Assembly (NCBI GenBank): GCA_001803705.1
Contig: MHDY01000183.1
Span: 1-8,488, forward strand
Direction: 5' to 3'
Origin: Nitrospirae bacterium GWC2_56_14
Lineage (GTDB): Bacteria; Nitrospirota; UBA9217
Length of the DNA: 8,488 bases
Shown: positions 1-7,431 of the stretch, piece after piece
How positions within the stretch are numbered: the first letter of the stretch is position 1
Layout of the letters: each line of letters opens with the position of its first letter
The notes under the pieces: model-generated
What the model was told of the DNA's origin: nothing
The model's input: the letters and a program-made list of their open reading frames with translations, nothing else
Database searches by the model: none
Program-made: the position numbers and the translations under genes

Positions 1-1411
1 CTTCATACCCATTGATCACGGTATCCTGGGGAAGGATCTCCTCCACGAGCACCCGCAGCTTGGGAATGTCCCATTGCCGGTTGCCGAGGTCGTAGATGAA
101 ATTTCCGATCGTTTCCTGGGGCGTGACTTTGAAGGTAGTGTAAAAGCTCTGGTTGGCGGTGAGGACCTTCAGGTCGGAATTCAGCACCACCAGCGGTTCG
201 CGCACGGTCTCGACGATGTTCTCGGCATATTCCCGGGCGTCCTGGATCTCCGTTTCCAGCTGCTTGCGGTCGGTAATGTCCTCCATGGCCAGGAGGATGA
301 TGTGTGAACCAATGTCTTTCCGGAAGATCTGGCGGGCGTTGAGCAGAATGGTCTTGCGGCCGATGCCGGGAAAATCGTGCTCCACTTCATACCCATTGAT
401 CACGGTATCCTGGGGAAGGATCTCCTCCACGAGCACCCGCAGCTTGGGAATGTCCCATTGCCTGTTGCCGAGGTCGTAGATGAAATTCCCGATGGTCTCA
501 TCGTGCGTTACTTTGAAGGTACTGTAAAAGTTCTGATTGGCCGAGAGGATCTTCAGGTCGGCGTTGAGCACTACCATGGGCTCGCGCACGGTTTCCACGA
601 TGTTCTCGGCATATTCCAGTGCGCCCTGGATCTCCGCTTCCAGCAGTTTACGGTCCGTAATATCTTCCATGGCCAGGAGGATGATATGTGAGCCGATCTG
701 TTCCCGGAAGATCTGCCGGGCGTTGAGCAGCATGGTCTTGCGGCCGATGCCGGGGAAATCGTGCTCCACTTCATACCCATTGATCACCGTATCAAGGGGG
801 AGGATCTCTTCAATGAGCACCCGCAGCTTCGGGATGTCCCATTGCCGGTTGCCGAGGTCGTAGATGAAGTTCCCGATGGTATCCCCGGATGTTACTTTGA
901 AGGTATCGTAGAACCGGTGGTTGGCAGTGAGGATCTTCAGGTCGGCATTGAGCACTACCATGGGCTCGCGTACGGTTTCCACGATGTTCTCGGCATATTC
1001 CCGTGCTTCCTGTATCTCCGCTTCCAGCAATTTGCGGTCGGTAATATCTTCCATGGCCAGCAGGATAATGTGAGAGCCGATATTTTCCCGGAAGATCTGC
1101 CGGGCGTTGAGCAGAATGGTCTTGCGGCCGATACCGGGAAAATCATGCTCGACCTCATAGCTGTTGAACACCGTATCATGGGGAAGGATGTTCTCAAAGA
1201 GCACCCGCAGTTTGGGGATGTCCCATTGCCGGTTGCCGAGGTCGTAGATGAAGTTCCCGATGGTGTCACCGGGCGTTACTTTGAAGGTATCGTAGAAACT
1301 GTGGTTGGCGGTCAGGACTTTCAGGTCTGCGTTCAGCACCACCAGCGGTTCGCGCACGGTTTCCACGATGTTCTCGGAATATTCCCGGGCCTCCTGAATT
1401 TCCGCTTCCAG
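1..1411 (-). repeat. In-frame tandem repeat, 384-bp period, 3.7 copies, inside the PAS gene
   Basis: Equivalent bases lie exactly 384 bp apart; the CTTCAT-type motif (plus strand) is at 1, 385, 769 and, as CCTCAT, at 1153. Unit boundaries set at the Leu codon of LEAEIQ (LETEIQ in unit 4) are 1411-1028 (unit 1), 1027-644 (unit 2), 643-260 (unit 3) and 259-1 (unit 4, cut by the edge after 86 of 128 codons). Each unit encodes one PAS domain plus its linker helix. There is no length variation among the visible units. Plus-strand positions 1-78 are identical to 385-462, with the first difference at 79/463. Units 1 and 2 differ at more positions. The period of 128 codons keeps the helix phase and reading frame, so copy number could change without breaking the protein. 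Confidence 0.97.
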
Positions 1412-1966
1412 TTGTTTGCTGGCAGTGACATCAACCATCGAGGAAAGGATATAACCGTGTTCGCTTTTTGCGGTGTCCACCGAAACGCTCTTCAGCAGGC
1501 CATGGATCACGGAGCCGTCTTTTCCCGTGAGTCTGATCTCACATCGGTGAATGCCCTTTGTTTGCATGACGCTTTCGAGGTGCTGGGAAAAGGTCTCTTT
1601 ACCCTCCGCATCGGCAATGTAACTGGTAAGGGCCTTATTGGCCAGCAGTCCTCTCTCTACCCCCACGAGCTGCGCGCCGTAAAGATTTACCTCCTGTATC
1701 CGTCCGCGCGCATCAAAAGTGAAATAGCCGATGGGCGCAAAGTCATAGAGTTCGGCATACTTGTTCCGCGCCGACTCGAACTCCTCCCGGGCACGGCGGA
1801 GCTCCGTGTTCTGCATTTCCAGCTCGATCTGATGGGCCTCAAGTTCATGGACGAGCCTTGCCTCTTCCCCGCTTCGGGAAGGATGCCTGGCAGCCGCTTT
1901 CGCCTGCCGGCGCAGCTCGGATATTTCCTGAAGTAATTGGGCTTTTGTTCTCTTTTGGTCGTTCAT
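1..1966 (-). CDS. Multi-PAS sensor protein with tandem identical-type PAS domains (C-terminus outside window)
   Basis: A minus-strand frame stays open from the ATG at 1966-1964 to the window edge, giving 655 residues with no stop. Residues 1-70 are charged and heptad-like (QLLQEISELRRQ, HELEAHQIELEMQNTELRR), a likely coiled coil. Residues 71-185 form a PAS domain of the common sensory-box type (APIGYFTFDARGRIQEVN). From residue 186 a second PAS type repeats every 128 residues: 186-313, 314-441, 442-569 and 570 to the edge. Each unit has ENIVETVREP, YDLGNRQWDIPKLR, EVEHDFPGIGRKT and ends in MEDITDRK, the usual end of a PAS core before a signalling helix. This PAS type is familiar from CheB/CheR-PAS fusions and hybrid histidine kinases. 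No signal peptide or membrane segment is visible, so the protein is probably cytosolic. The output domain (histidine kinase, diguanylate cyclase or other) is not in the window. The Shine-Dalgarno (GGGTG) is weak, but the N-terminus is typical of such sensors. The gene starts 73 bp after the ubiB stop on the same strand. Confidence 0.96.
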   Translation of the reverse strand, partial: MNDQKRTKAQLLQEISELRRQAKAAARHPSRSGEEARLVHELEAHQIELEMQNTELRRAREEFESARNKYAELYDFAPIGYFTFDARGRIQEVNLYGAQLVGVERGLLANKALTSYIADAEGKETFSQHLESVMQTKGIHRCEIRLTGKDGSVIHGLLKSVSVDTAKSEHGYILSSMVDVTASKQLEAEIQEAREYSENIVETVREPLVVLNADLKVLTANHSFYDTFKVTPGDTIGNFIYDLGNRQWDIPKLRVLFENILPHDTVFNSYEVEHDFPGIGRKTILLNARQIFRENIGSHIILLAMEDITDRKLLEAEIQEAREYAENIVETVREPMVVLNADLKILTANHRFYDTFKVTSGDTIGNFIYDLGNRQWDIPKLRVLIEEILPLDTVINGYEVEHDFPGIGRKTMLLNARQIFREQIGSHIILLAMEDITDRKLLEAEIQGALEYAENIVETVREPMVVLNADLKILSANQNFYSTFKVTHDETIGNFIYDLGNRQWDIPKLRVLVEEILPQDTVINGYEVEHDFPGIGRKTILLNARQIFRKDIGSHIILLAMEDITDRKQLETEIQDAREYAENIVETVREPLVVLNSDLKVLTANQSFYTTFKVTPQETIGNFIYDLGNRQWDIPKLRVLVEEILPQDTVINGYE

Positions 1967-2039
1967 GGCACACCCGGTATTCGATTATTTTTTTGACGTG
2001 CCCCATCCTCAGACGGTGCTGCAGGCAGGAGCGTCAGCG

Positions 2040-3674
2040 TCAGCGGCGGCCCCGGCCCCGGCCCTGGTCGCCGCGCAACGCTGCTATGCCGACGAGGACC
2101 GTGGCGACAAGCCCCACGGCGATCAGCGCTTGACCGAAATAATGGTGCCAGCCCGAGTCGGGCGGAGCATTCACCAGCATCGAACCGCCGACCAGGAGCG
2201 CTGCGGCCGCGATGGCATCGGTGAGCCGTTTGAGGTTGCGGTTGATGCTGCCGCCCAGGGCCTCCACTGCCGGAAGCTGCACTCTGCCAATATTTCCTTC
2301 CGCGATACGCCGGAGGGCGCGCCGCGCGTCGTTCGGCGAATCGTTGAGCAAGCGCTCCAGGTCGCGCGCAAGCTTGGTTGTCTTATCCTTTATGCGCTCC
2401 ACCGAAAAGTGCATCTTGGTCAGGCGCGCGATCTCCTCGCGGAACGAGTCCATGTAGCTGTGGTGCGGATCGAGCTGGCGTATCATGGATTCCAGGATGA
2501 CGAACGCGCGGGTCAGGAGAAAAAACTCGCCGGGGTTGTGGACCCCGTGCCGGCTTCCGGCGCGCAGCAGGGAGTCGAAGGCATTCCCGATGGAGACATC
2601 CGCCAGGTCGATCCGGTGGATCTCGTAGATCACCGCCTTGATGTCCACCAGGAGCCCCGCGCGGTTGACCTTTTCGCTTCCCGATACCATTTCAAGATAG
2701 GCCTCGGTGGCTGCGCGCGCATCGCCTTTGACAACCGCTTCGAGCAGGAGGGTCAGCGATTCGCGCATGGGTTCGTCCAGTTCGCCCGTCATGCCGAAAT
2801 CGAGCAGGGAGAGCCTCCCGTCGGGCAGAACCAGGACATTGCCGGGATGCGGGTCGGCGTGGAACAGCCCTTCTTCGAAGATCGTCTGCAGCATCAGCCG
2901 CACCAGGGTGCTGATCGCCTTCGGCATCGCTTCCGGGTGACGCTCGGCGTAGAGGTCCACCCGTTCGCCGGCCGAAAACTCCATGGTCAGCACGGTTTCG
3001 CCCGAGCACTCCGCCACGACCTCGGGGATCCAGAGGTCAGGCACATCCGCCAGCGCGGCGCGAAAGAGCGCGATGGAACGCGCTTCGTGGCTGAAATCGG
3101 TTTCCCTGCTCAGACTTTTGGCAAATTCACTGACTACCACCGGGAGGTCCAGCGCGCGGAGACGCGGAAAGAGCTTTTCTCCCAGCGCAACCAGGTACGT
3201 CAATGCGGCGATATCCGTGGAGATCATTTTTTCGAGGCCTGGCCGCTGCACCTTCACCGCCACGCGACGCCCGTCCTTCATGGTGGCCTCATGCACCTGC
3301 GCGATGGTGGCGGCCGCTATGGGCGTTTCGTTGAACGACGCGAACAGCTCCGCCACCGGGGCGCCCAGTTCCGCATCGATCGTCGCGCGCACCGTGTTAA
3401 TGCCCATGGCCGGCAACTGGTCGTGCAACTGCTCCAGCTCTTCGATATAGGCGTCCGGCAGCAGGTCTCGCCGCATGGCGAGCACCTGCCCGAACTTGAG
3501 GAACATGAGCCCCAGTTCTTCGAAGGTTTCCCGCACCTCTTTCGGCGACGGCAGGTATTTTTTGCCGCGCAGGGCACCCAGGAACTTATGCCGGGCGAGC
3601 ACGCGCAGGATCTGCATCAGCCGCGGTGTCGCCCGCAGCAGACTGCTGTTCTCAGGATCGATGAGTACCGCCAT
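2040..3674 (-). CDS. ubiB: UbiB/AarF/ABC1-family atypical protein kinase-like protein
   Basis: A 544-residue protein of the UbiB (ABC1/ADCK/Coq8) family, which in bacteria and mitochondria supports ubiquinone biosynthesis through an ATPase or kinase-like activity, probably helping extract lipid intermediates at the membrane. Diagnostic features are all present: KFGQ at 60-63 followed by RRDLLPDAYIEEL, the alanine-rich loop IAAATIAQVH at 119-128, the ATP-site lysine K141 in VAVKVQRPG, HADPHPGN at 272-279 (catalytic loop) and DFG at 292-294 (metal binding). Two hydrophobic C-terminal segments, about 486-501 and 514-533, match the family's usual membrane anchor. The tail is basic (GRGRGRR). Length is typical. 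The start ATG has GGAAGGAG just upstream (3685-3678). No ubiquinone or menaquinone gene lies nearby, so the physiological role is inferred from the family only; anaerobes also carry ABC1 proteins of unknown function. Confidence 0.96.
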   Translation of the reverse strand: MAVLIDPENSSLLRATPRLMQILRVLARHKFLGALRGKKYLPSPKEVRETFEELGLMFLKFGQVLAMRRDLLPDAYIEELEQLHDQLPAMGINTVRATIDAELGAPVAELFASFNETPIAAATIAQVHEATMKDGRRVAVKVQRPGLEKMISTDIAALTYLVALGEKLFPRLRALDLPVVVSEFAKSLSRETDFSHEARSIALFRAALADVPDLWIPEVVAECSGETVLTMEFSAGERVDLYAERHPEAMPKAISTLVRLMLQTIFEEGLFHADPHPGNVLVLPDGRLSLLDFGMTGELDEPMRESLTLLLEAVVKGDARAATEAYLEMVSGSEKVNRAGLLVDIKAVIYEIHRIDLADVSIGNAFDSLLRAGSRHGVHNPGEFFLLTRAFVILESMIRQLDPHHSYMDSFREEIARLTKMHFSVERIKDKTTKLARDLERLLNDSPNDARRALRRIAEGNIGRVQLPAVEALGGSINRNLKRLTDAIAAAALLVGGSMLVNAPPDSGWHHYFGQALIAVGLVATVLVGIAALRGDQGRGRGRR

Positions 3675-3720
3675 ATGCTCCTTCCCGGACGCATGTCAAG
3701 GACAATTCCGCAAACCCGGC

Positions 3721-3738
3721 GAGCCCCGCGGGGAGCTC
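3721..3738 (-). other. GC-rich hairpin in the putative ubiB leader
   Basis: On the minus strand GAGCTCC-CCGC-GGGGCTC can fold into a 7-bp stem (one G-U pair) with a 4-nt loop. It lies between the putative promoter and the ubiB ribosome site, about 46 nt upstream of the ATG. There is no T-tract, so it is not a standard terminator. It may only reflect local GC content. Confidence 0.35.
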
Positions 3739-3758
3739 CCGATATCGTCACTATATTA

Positions 3759-3767
3759 AGTATAGCA
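3759..3767 (-). promoter_or_regulatory. Putative extended -10 promoter for ubiB
   Basis: Reading the minus strand, TGCTATACT fits the extended -10 consensus (TGn followed by TATAAT-like hexamer). No good -35 lies 16-18 bp upstream, which extended -10 promoters often lack. Transcription would start near 3752, leaving a leader of about 78 nt before the ubiB ATG. The hexamer sits within the inverted repeat at 3751-3765, so a repressor could compete with polymerase there; this is inference. Confidence 0.4.
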
Positions 3768-3995
3768 TGTACGCAAGTACGGCCCTGTGATCCCGGCGCG
3801 CGGGGGAGGCGGTGCTCAGAGGGAAACAGCGTCAGGGATCGCGTCAGCGGCTGATGGATAATCACAGACACGGCGGGGACTCCTGCAGGACCTCACAGGA
3901 AATATGCGGAACAGAAGGAATGCGGGAAGGGACCAGGGGGCGCTCATCGATCGGTGTTTATTGTTCCTGGTCATGCCGTGAGCGCACCGTGATGG

Positions 3996-4970
3996 CTAGA
4001 GCATGTCGTTCATCGCGATGTTCCGGCTCCGCACATGGCGCTTGAGCTGCTGGATCGCCTGTTTTTCTATCTGGCGCACCCGCTCGCGAGTGAGGCCGAA
4101 CCGCTTGCCGATGGTTTCCAGGGTGAGGAAATTCTCCGTCTTGAGGCCGTAGCGCAGTTCAATGACCTCTCGCTGCACCGCCGTGAGCTGCGAGACCCAC
4201 TCGCGGACATGCCTGCTTCTGCCCTCGTCGTCAAGGGCCTGGTCCGGCGACGCCGCATTGTCGTCGCGAAGGATGTCCAGCAGCGAATTTTCCCCTGAAT
4301 CTCCGATGAGCAGGTCAAGCGAGAAGGTGTCCCGAGTCAGCATGGACAGGGCCCTGACCTTCTGGATGCTCAGCTTCATCTTTTTCGCGACCTCCGCGGC
4401 GGCAGGCTCATATCCCTTCTCCCGGGTCAGCGCGGTCACGGTCCGGGTATAGGCGCGCACGACCTCCGCGGTATGCACCGGCAGCCGGATGGTCCTCACT
4501 TGATTTACGATGGCCCGCTCGATGGCCTGCCTGATCCACCAGGTCGCATAAGTGCTGAACCGGAACCCCCGCTGGTACTGGAACTTTTCCGCGGCCCGTA
4601 TCAGCCCGAGATTGCCCTCCTCGATGATATCGGAGAACGGCAATCCCCGGTTGATGTACCGTTTGCCGATGGACACGACGAGCCGCAGATTCGCCTCGAT
4701 CATATGGGCCCGCGCTTCCTTGTCTCCCTGGGCGATCCGCTTGCCGAGTTCCTGCTCCTGTTCAAAGGTGAGAAGAGGCGTTTTTCTGATCTCCTGCAGG
4801 TACAGCTTGATGGCATTCGGCCCTTCGCCGGGCAAGCGCGCTTCAGCATCTTCGTCCGCCTGCAGCCGGTCCTGATTGCCGTCGAATTCCTGTTCGATCT
4901 GCAGCCCCGGACCACTCCATTGGTCAACCTCTGTTTCTTCCTGATCGGCCGTCGTCATCGCCTGTATCAT
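3996..4970 (-). CDS. rpoS: RpoS-like group 2 sigma-70 family RNA polymerase sigma factor
   Basis: A 324-residue sigma factor that directs RNA polymerase to -10/-35 promoters, probably for stationary-phase or stress genes. Numbering from the chosen start: region 1.2 about 52-80 (AIKLYLQEIRKTPLLTFEQE), region 2 about 86-152 with MIEANLRLVVSIGKRY, GLPFSDIIEEGNLGLIRAAE and the -10 recognition helix RGFRFSTYATWWIRQAIER, region 3 beginning NQVRTIRLPVH, and region 4.2 with LTRERVRQIEKQAIQQLKRH near the C-terminus. It lacks region 1.1 and the large non-conserved insert of RpoD, and has a short acidic N-terminus, which points to group 2 (RpoS) rather than the housekeeping factor. The frame continues upstream to a TTG at 5024, but the ATG at 4970 has GGAGG five bases upstream and is preferred. 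A different group 2 sigma or a short primary sigma cannot be fully excluded. Confidence 0.93.
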   Translation of the reverse strand: MIQAMTTADQEETEVDQWSGPGLQIEQEFDGNQDRLQADEDAEARLPGEGPNAIKLYLQEIRKTPLLTFEQEQELGKRIAQGDKEARAHMIEANLRLVVSIGKRYINRGLPFSDIIEEGNLGLIRAAEKFQYQRGFRFSTYATWWIRQAIERAIVNQVRTIRLPVHTAEVVRAYTRTVTALTREKGYEPAAAEVAKKMKLSIQKVRALSMLTRDTFSLDLLIGDSGENSLLDILRDDNAASPDQALDDEGRSRHVREWVSQLTAVQREVIELRYGLKTENFLTLETIGKRFGLTRERVRQIEKQAIQQLKRHVRSRNIAMNDML

Positions 4971-4975
4971 CCCTG

Positions 4976-4980
4976 CCTCC
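4976..4980 (-). promoter_or_regulatory. Shine-Dalgarno that sets the sigma-factor start
   Basis: On the minus strand GGAGG is followed by five bases and then the ATG at 4970-4968. This is the strongest ribosome site near the gene. It argues against the upstream in-frame TTG (5024), which has no purine-rich site, and against the ATG four codons downstream (4958). Confidence 0.8.
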
Positions 4981-5060
4981 GTGCTCGTGTACGGGTTTCC
5001 GCCGTGATCGCCGAATAGGGTCAATGCGATCCAAAAAGTTTTTCATTTTTCCGTAGTCCT

Positions 5061-5069
5061 GTTATAGCA
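5061..5069 (-). promoter_or_regulatory. Putative extended -10 promoter for the sigma-factor gene
   Basis: Reading the minus strand, TGCTATAAC matches an extended -10 element. Transcription would begin near 5054 and give a leader of about 84 nt. No clear -35 lies at normal spacing. It closely resembles the element proposed for ubiB (TGCTATACT), so the two genes may be read by the same holoenzyme form. Confidence 0.4.
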
Positions 5070-5353
5070 AGGGATATGCCATTGATCGGGCAAGCAGCAA
5101 CTCCAATAAATCAATAGGTTATAACGCTTCGTGGGAGTGAAAAGAGGAGAAAAGTTCATCTTGAACGGTTTATTCTGGACTAACGATCCATATTACATAC
5201 GACAGACGCACTCTTGCGGAGAATAAGCAAAAATCAAGATGGCTATTTGGCTCTTTCGTATAATTAACAGTAACAGTTGAAAAAGCGGATTTGACTTGAG
5301 AAACTCGAAGGAAACCTTTGTGGAGAAATGGAGAAGAACGGTGAGATGGGGAG

Positions 5354-7288
5354 TTATTCCGAGGCTTTCAACGCGTCAAAGAATTTCCGGAATTCTTCCC
5401 GTTCATCAGTGATCCTGCATTTGGGGATGGATTTCAGAAAGGATCTGCCGTAGTTTTTGGTCATGATGCGCGAATCGAGCACGGCCACGGCGCCGCGATC
5501 GGTCCTGGTGCGGATGAGCCTGCCGAAGCCCTGGCGGAACAGCAGCGTCGCCTGGGGGATCTGGAATTCCCGGAACGGGTTCTTGAGCCGCTCCATCCGG
5601 GCCTCGATGATCGGCTCGTCAGGCACGGCGAAAGGGAGCTTGGCGATCACCACGCACTGGAGCGCATCTCCGGGAATGTCGATGCCCTGCCAGAAGGACG
5701 CGGTGCCGAAGAGCACGACGTTTTGGACCGCCTTGAACTGTTCGACCAGGCGATAGGCCGGCATCTCTCCCTGGCAGAGGACGCCCACGTCGGGCAGCTC
5801 GCGCCGCATGGTCTCGGCGCTCTTCCGGAGCTGGCCGTAGCTCGTGAACAGTACGAGGGTCCTTCCCTTCGTGATCGTGAGCACGGCATGCAGTTCCGCG
5901 TCGAAACGCTCCTGATACCCGCTTGCCTGCTGGTCGTCGAGGCCTGGAGCGATATACAAGAGCGTCTGCTTCTCAAAATCAAAGGGCGAGTCGAGCAGCA
6001 GTTCCGTCGGAGCGTCCAGACCGAGACGGTTCTTGATGTAGGTAAAGCTTCCTGCTGCGGAGAGCGTTGCCGAGGTGAGCACGATGGTCTCGGTCTTGCC
6101 GAAAAGATTGTCCCGGAGCGTTCCAGCAACGTCGATGGGCGAGGCCACCAGGCGGTAGCGCATGTTTTCCCGCTCGGCCCAGTACACGAAACCTTCTGCT
6201 GATTGCTCCAGATTGACCCTGACCGCAGCAGCCATGGACAAGGCGCGGTTCGCAAAGGCCTTGACCTCCATCTCTTCTTCGTGAGTGTCGACCTCAAGCT
6301 GAAGAAGCGCGTCTTTCAGCTCGGAGAGCGGTCCGCTCAGGATGTCGGGCACGATGTAACGCTGTCGGATGCGCAAAGCGGCCTCTTTGTGCAAAAGAGG
6401 GTGGAGGTTCAGGAAGAAGTTGTCCCCAATGACGCGCAGCCCTTCCACCATGCCGCGCAGCACCTGCACCTCGGCGTTCTGGATGGTGAGGCGCGTCAGC
6501 AGGCCTTTGCGCGTGCGCTGGCTTAAAAGCGTATCGAGGAGGTAGCGGACCGAAAAGTTCGTGATCTCCATGCCGAGATAGTCGGTTGCCACGTCCTCGA
6601 CCTGGTGCGCCTCGTCGAAGACCACGGCCCGGTATTGGGGCAGCACATTGCCGCCGGTGGCCATGTCGGCGAAGAACAGATGATGGTTCGCCACCAGGAC
6701 CTGGGCCTGCTGCTCGATCGCCTTGGCCTTCTGGTAGTAGCAGTCCCGCTGGAAGGAGCAGTCCTTGCCGAAGCAGAGGTCCGCCTGGCGGCAGGTCTTG
6801 GCCCAGAGCGCATAGCCCGGCTCGACGTCAAGCTCGCTCCGAAGGCCGGTGCGCGTCATGGTGGACCAGGTGAACAGCCGGTTCAGCGCTTCCCGCTCGT
6901 TCTGCTCATAGAGGTCGCCCATACGGAGCTGGTCGAAGCGGCGGAGGCAGAGGTAGTTCTCGCCGCCCACGCAGAGGGCATAACGGAACTCACCGAGCAC
7001 GGTCCGGAGGAACGGCAGGTCCTTCTGCACGAGCTGCTGCTGCAGCGCCTTGGTATAGGTCGCGACCACGGCGCGGCAGCCCTCGACCCGCGTCCACTGG
7101 ACCAGGGGGACGAGGTAGGCCAGGCTTTTGCCGACGCCGGTGCCTGCCTCGACAATGAGGTGGGTCTTCGAAGCCAGGGCTGTCTCCACGGCCTGGGCCA
7201 TCAAAAGCTGCTGCGGCCGCTGTTCGTAGGCCTCGTGCATGGCCTGCGCCACGGTCCCGGAAGGGCCGAATATTTTCACGGCATTCAT
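5354..7288 (-). CDS. dinG: DinG/YoaA-family (XPD/Rad3-like) ATP-dependent DNA helicase
   Basis: A superfamily 2 helicase of 644 residues (from the chosen ATG) that unwinds DNA 5' to 3' in repair and replication-conflict resolution. Motifs in order: Q-like region YEQRPQQLLMA (21-31), Walker A EAGTGVGKS with K54, iron-sulfur domain cysteines C114, C172, C177 and C183 (spacing of the last three, 5 and 6, matches DinG; C166 is extra), NHHLFF (201-206), DEAH box 225-228, LTSATLS (404-410), FWQGIDIPGD (532-541) and QGFGRLIRTRTDRG (586-599). No exonuclease domain is fused; length is closer to E. coli YoaA than DinG. The frame extends upstream to 7471, but that segment is low-complexity and runs through repeat tracts. 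The family begins just before IFGPSG, so the ATG at 7288 is chosen; an ATG at 7306 is the alternative. Neither has a clear Shine-Dalgarno. The gene is divergent from the amidase gene. Confidence 0.94.
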   Translation of the reverse strand: MNAVKIFGPSGTVAQAMHEAYEQRPQQLLMAQAVETALASKTHLIVEAGTGVGKSLAYLVPLVQWTRVEGCRAVVATYTKALQQQLVQKDLPFLRTVLGEFRYALCVGGENYLCLRRFDQLRMGDLYEQNEREALNRLFTWSTMTRTGLRSELDVEPGYALWAKTCRQADLCFGKDCSFQRDCYYQKAKAIEQQAQVLVANHHLFFADMATGGNVLPQYRAVVFDEAHQVEDVATDYLGMEITNFSVRYLLDTLLSQRTRKGLLTRLTIQNAEVQVLRGMVEGLRVIGDNFFLNLHPLLHKEAALRIRQRYIVPDILSGPLSELKDALLQLEVDTHEEEMEVKAFANRALSMAAAVRVNLEQSAEGFVYWAERENMRYRLVASPIDVAGTLRDNLFGKTETIVLTSATLSAAGSFTYIKNRLGLDAPTELLLDSPFDFEKQTLLYIAPGLDDQQASGYQERFDAELHAVLTITKGRTLVLFTSYGQLRKSAETMRRELPDVGVLCQGEMPAYRLVEQFKAVQNVVLFGTASFWQGIDIPGDALQCVVIAKLPFAVPDEPIIEARMERLKNPFREFQIPQATLLFRQGFGRLIRTRTDRGAVAVLDSRIMTKNYGRSFLKSIPKCRITDEREEFRKFFDALKASE

Positions 7289-7332
7289 GGTCGCGTAGCT
7301 TAACATAGGGGCGGAGGGAAAGCAAATAAGTC

Positions 7333-7367
7333 GAATGCGGAATGCGGATTTCGGATTGCGGAATGAA
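7333..7367. repeat. 7-bp tandem repeat, five units (GAATGCG-like)
   Basis: On the plus strand the units are GAATGCG, GAATGCG, GATTTCG, GATTGCG and GAATGAA, five consecutive heptamers; the last three are degenerate. The array lies 45-79 bp upstream of the chosen dinG ATG. It could be an array of protein sites, a dispersed short repeat or slipped-strand relic. From memory, similar heptad tracts occur scattered in intergenic DNA of environmental bacterial genomes; I have not verified this. Confidence 0.75.
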
Positions 7368-7431
7368 AGGCTTTCACCACGGGGGCACGGAGAAGAGTGG
7401 GTCGAGCAAGGCGAAAAGAAAAAAATAGTTG

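Larger units (their letters stand above)
3675..3995. other. Non-coding gap between the sigma-factor gene and ubiB
   Basis: These 321 bp hold no convincing gene; the short open frames have no ribosome site and no recognisable protein. On the minus strand the ubiB-proximal part carries an extended -10 element (3767-3759) overlapping an AT-rich inverted repeat CTATA-ttaag-TATAG (3751-3765) and, further downstream, a GC-rich hairpin (3738-3721). The heptamer GCGTCAG appears twice on the plus strand near 3829-3848 and recurs near 2031-2043. No T-tailed hairpin that would terminate the sigma-factor transcript is evident. Confidence 0.6.
4971..5353. other. AT-rich non-coding gap between dinG and the sigma-factor gene
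   Basis: These 383 bp are clearly richer in A and T than the flanking genes. I see no gene, tRNA or clear T-tailed hairpin after the dinG stop. Besides the sigma-gene promoter and ribosome site, there is an isolated plus-strand TATAAT at 5259-5264 without a -35 partner or a downstream plus-strand gene. A 13-codon plus-strand frame at 5239 has no ribosome site. A small RNA cannot be ruled in or out by eye. Confidence 0.55.

Noticed and set aside
1..1411. Regular repeats as a CRISPR or satellite array
   Set aside because: The 384-bp units are coding, in frame and encode PAS domains; there are no short repeats with unique spacers.
761..1936. Plus-strand open frame (391 codons) opposite the PAS array
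   Set aside because: It repeats with the same 384-bp period because it is the antisense of the PAS units; no domain and no ribosome site.
3691..3710. TTGACA on the minus strand upstream of ubiB as a -35 box
   Set aside because: The -10 position at 17 bp would fall on the start codon itself and overlap the Shine-Dalgarno; taken as coincidence.
1965..3854. Long plus-strand open frame (629 codons) opposite ubiB
   Set aside because: It mirrors the coding frame of a clear UbiB protein; the product is His/Arg/Gln-rich without any recognisable domain. High GC at third positions keeps the antisense frame open.
4971..5024. TTG start for the sigma factor 18 codons upstream
   Set aside because: No ribosome site, whereas the ATG at 4970 has GGAGG at ideal spacing.
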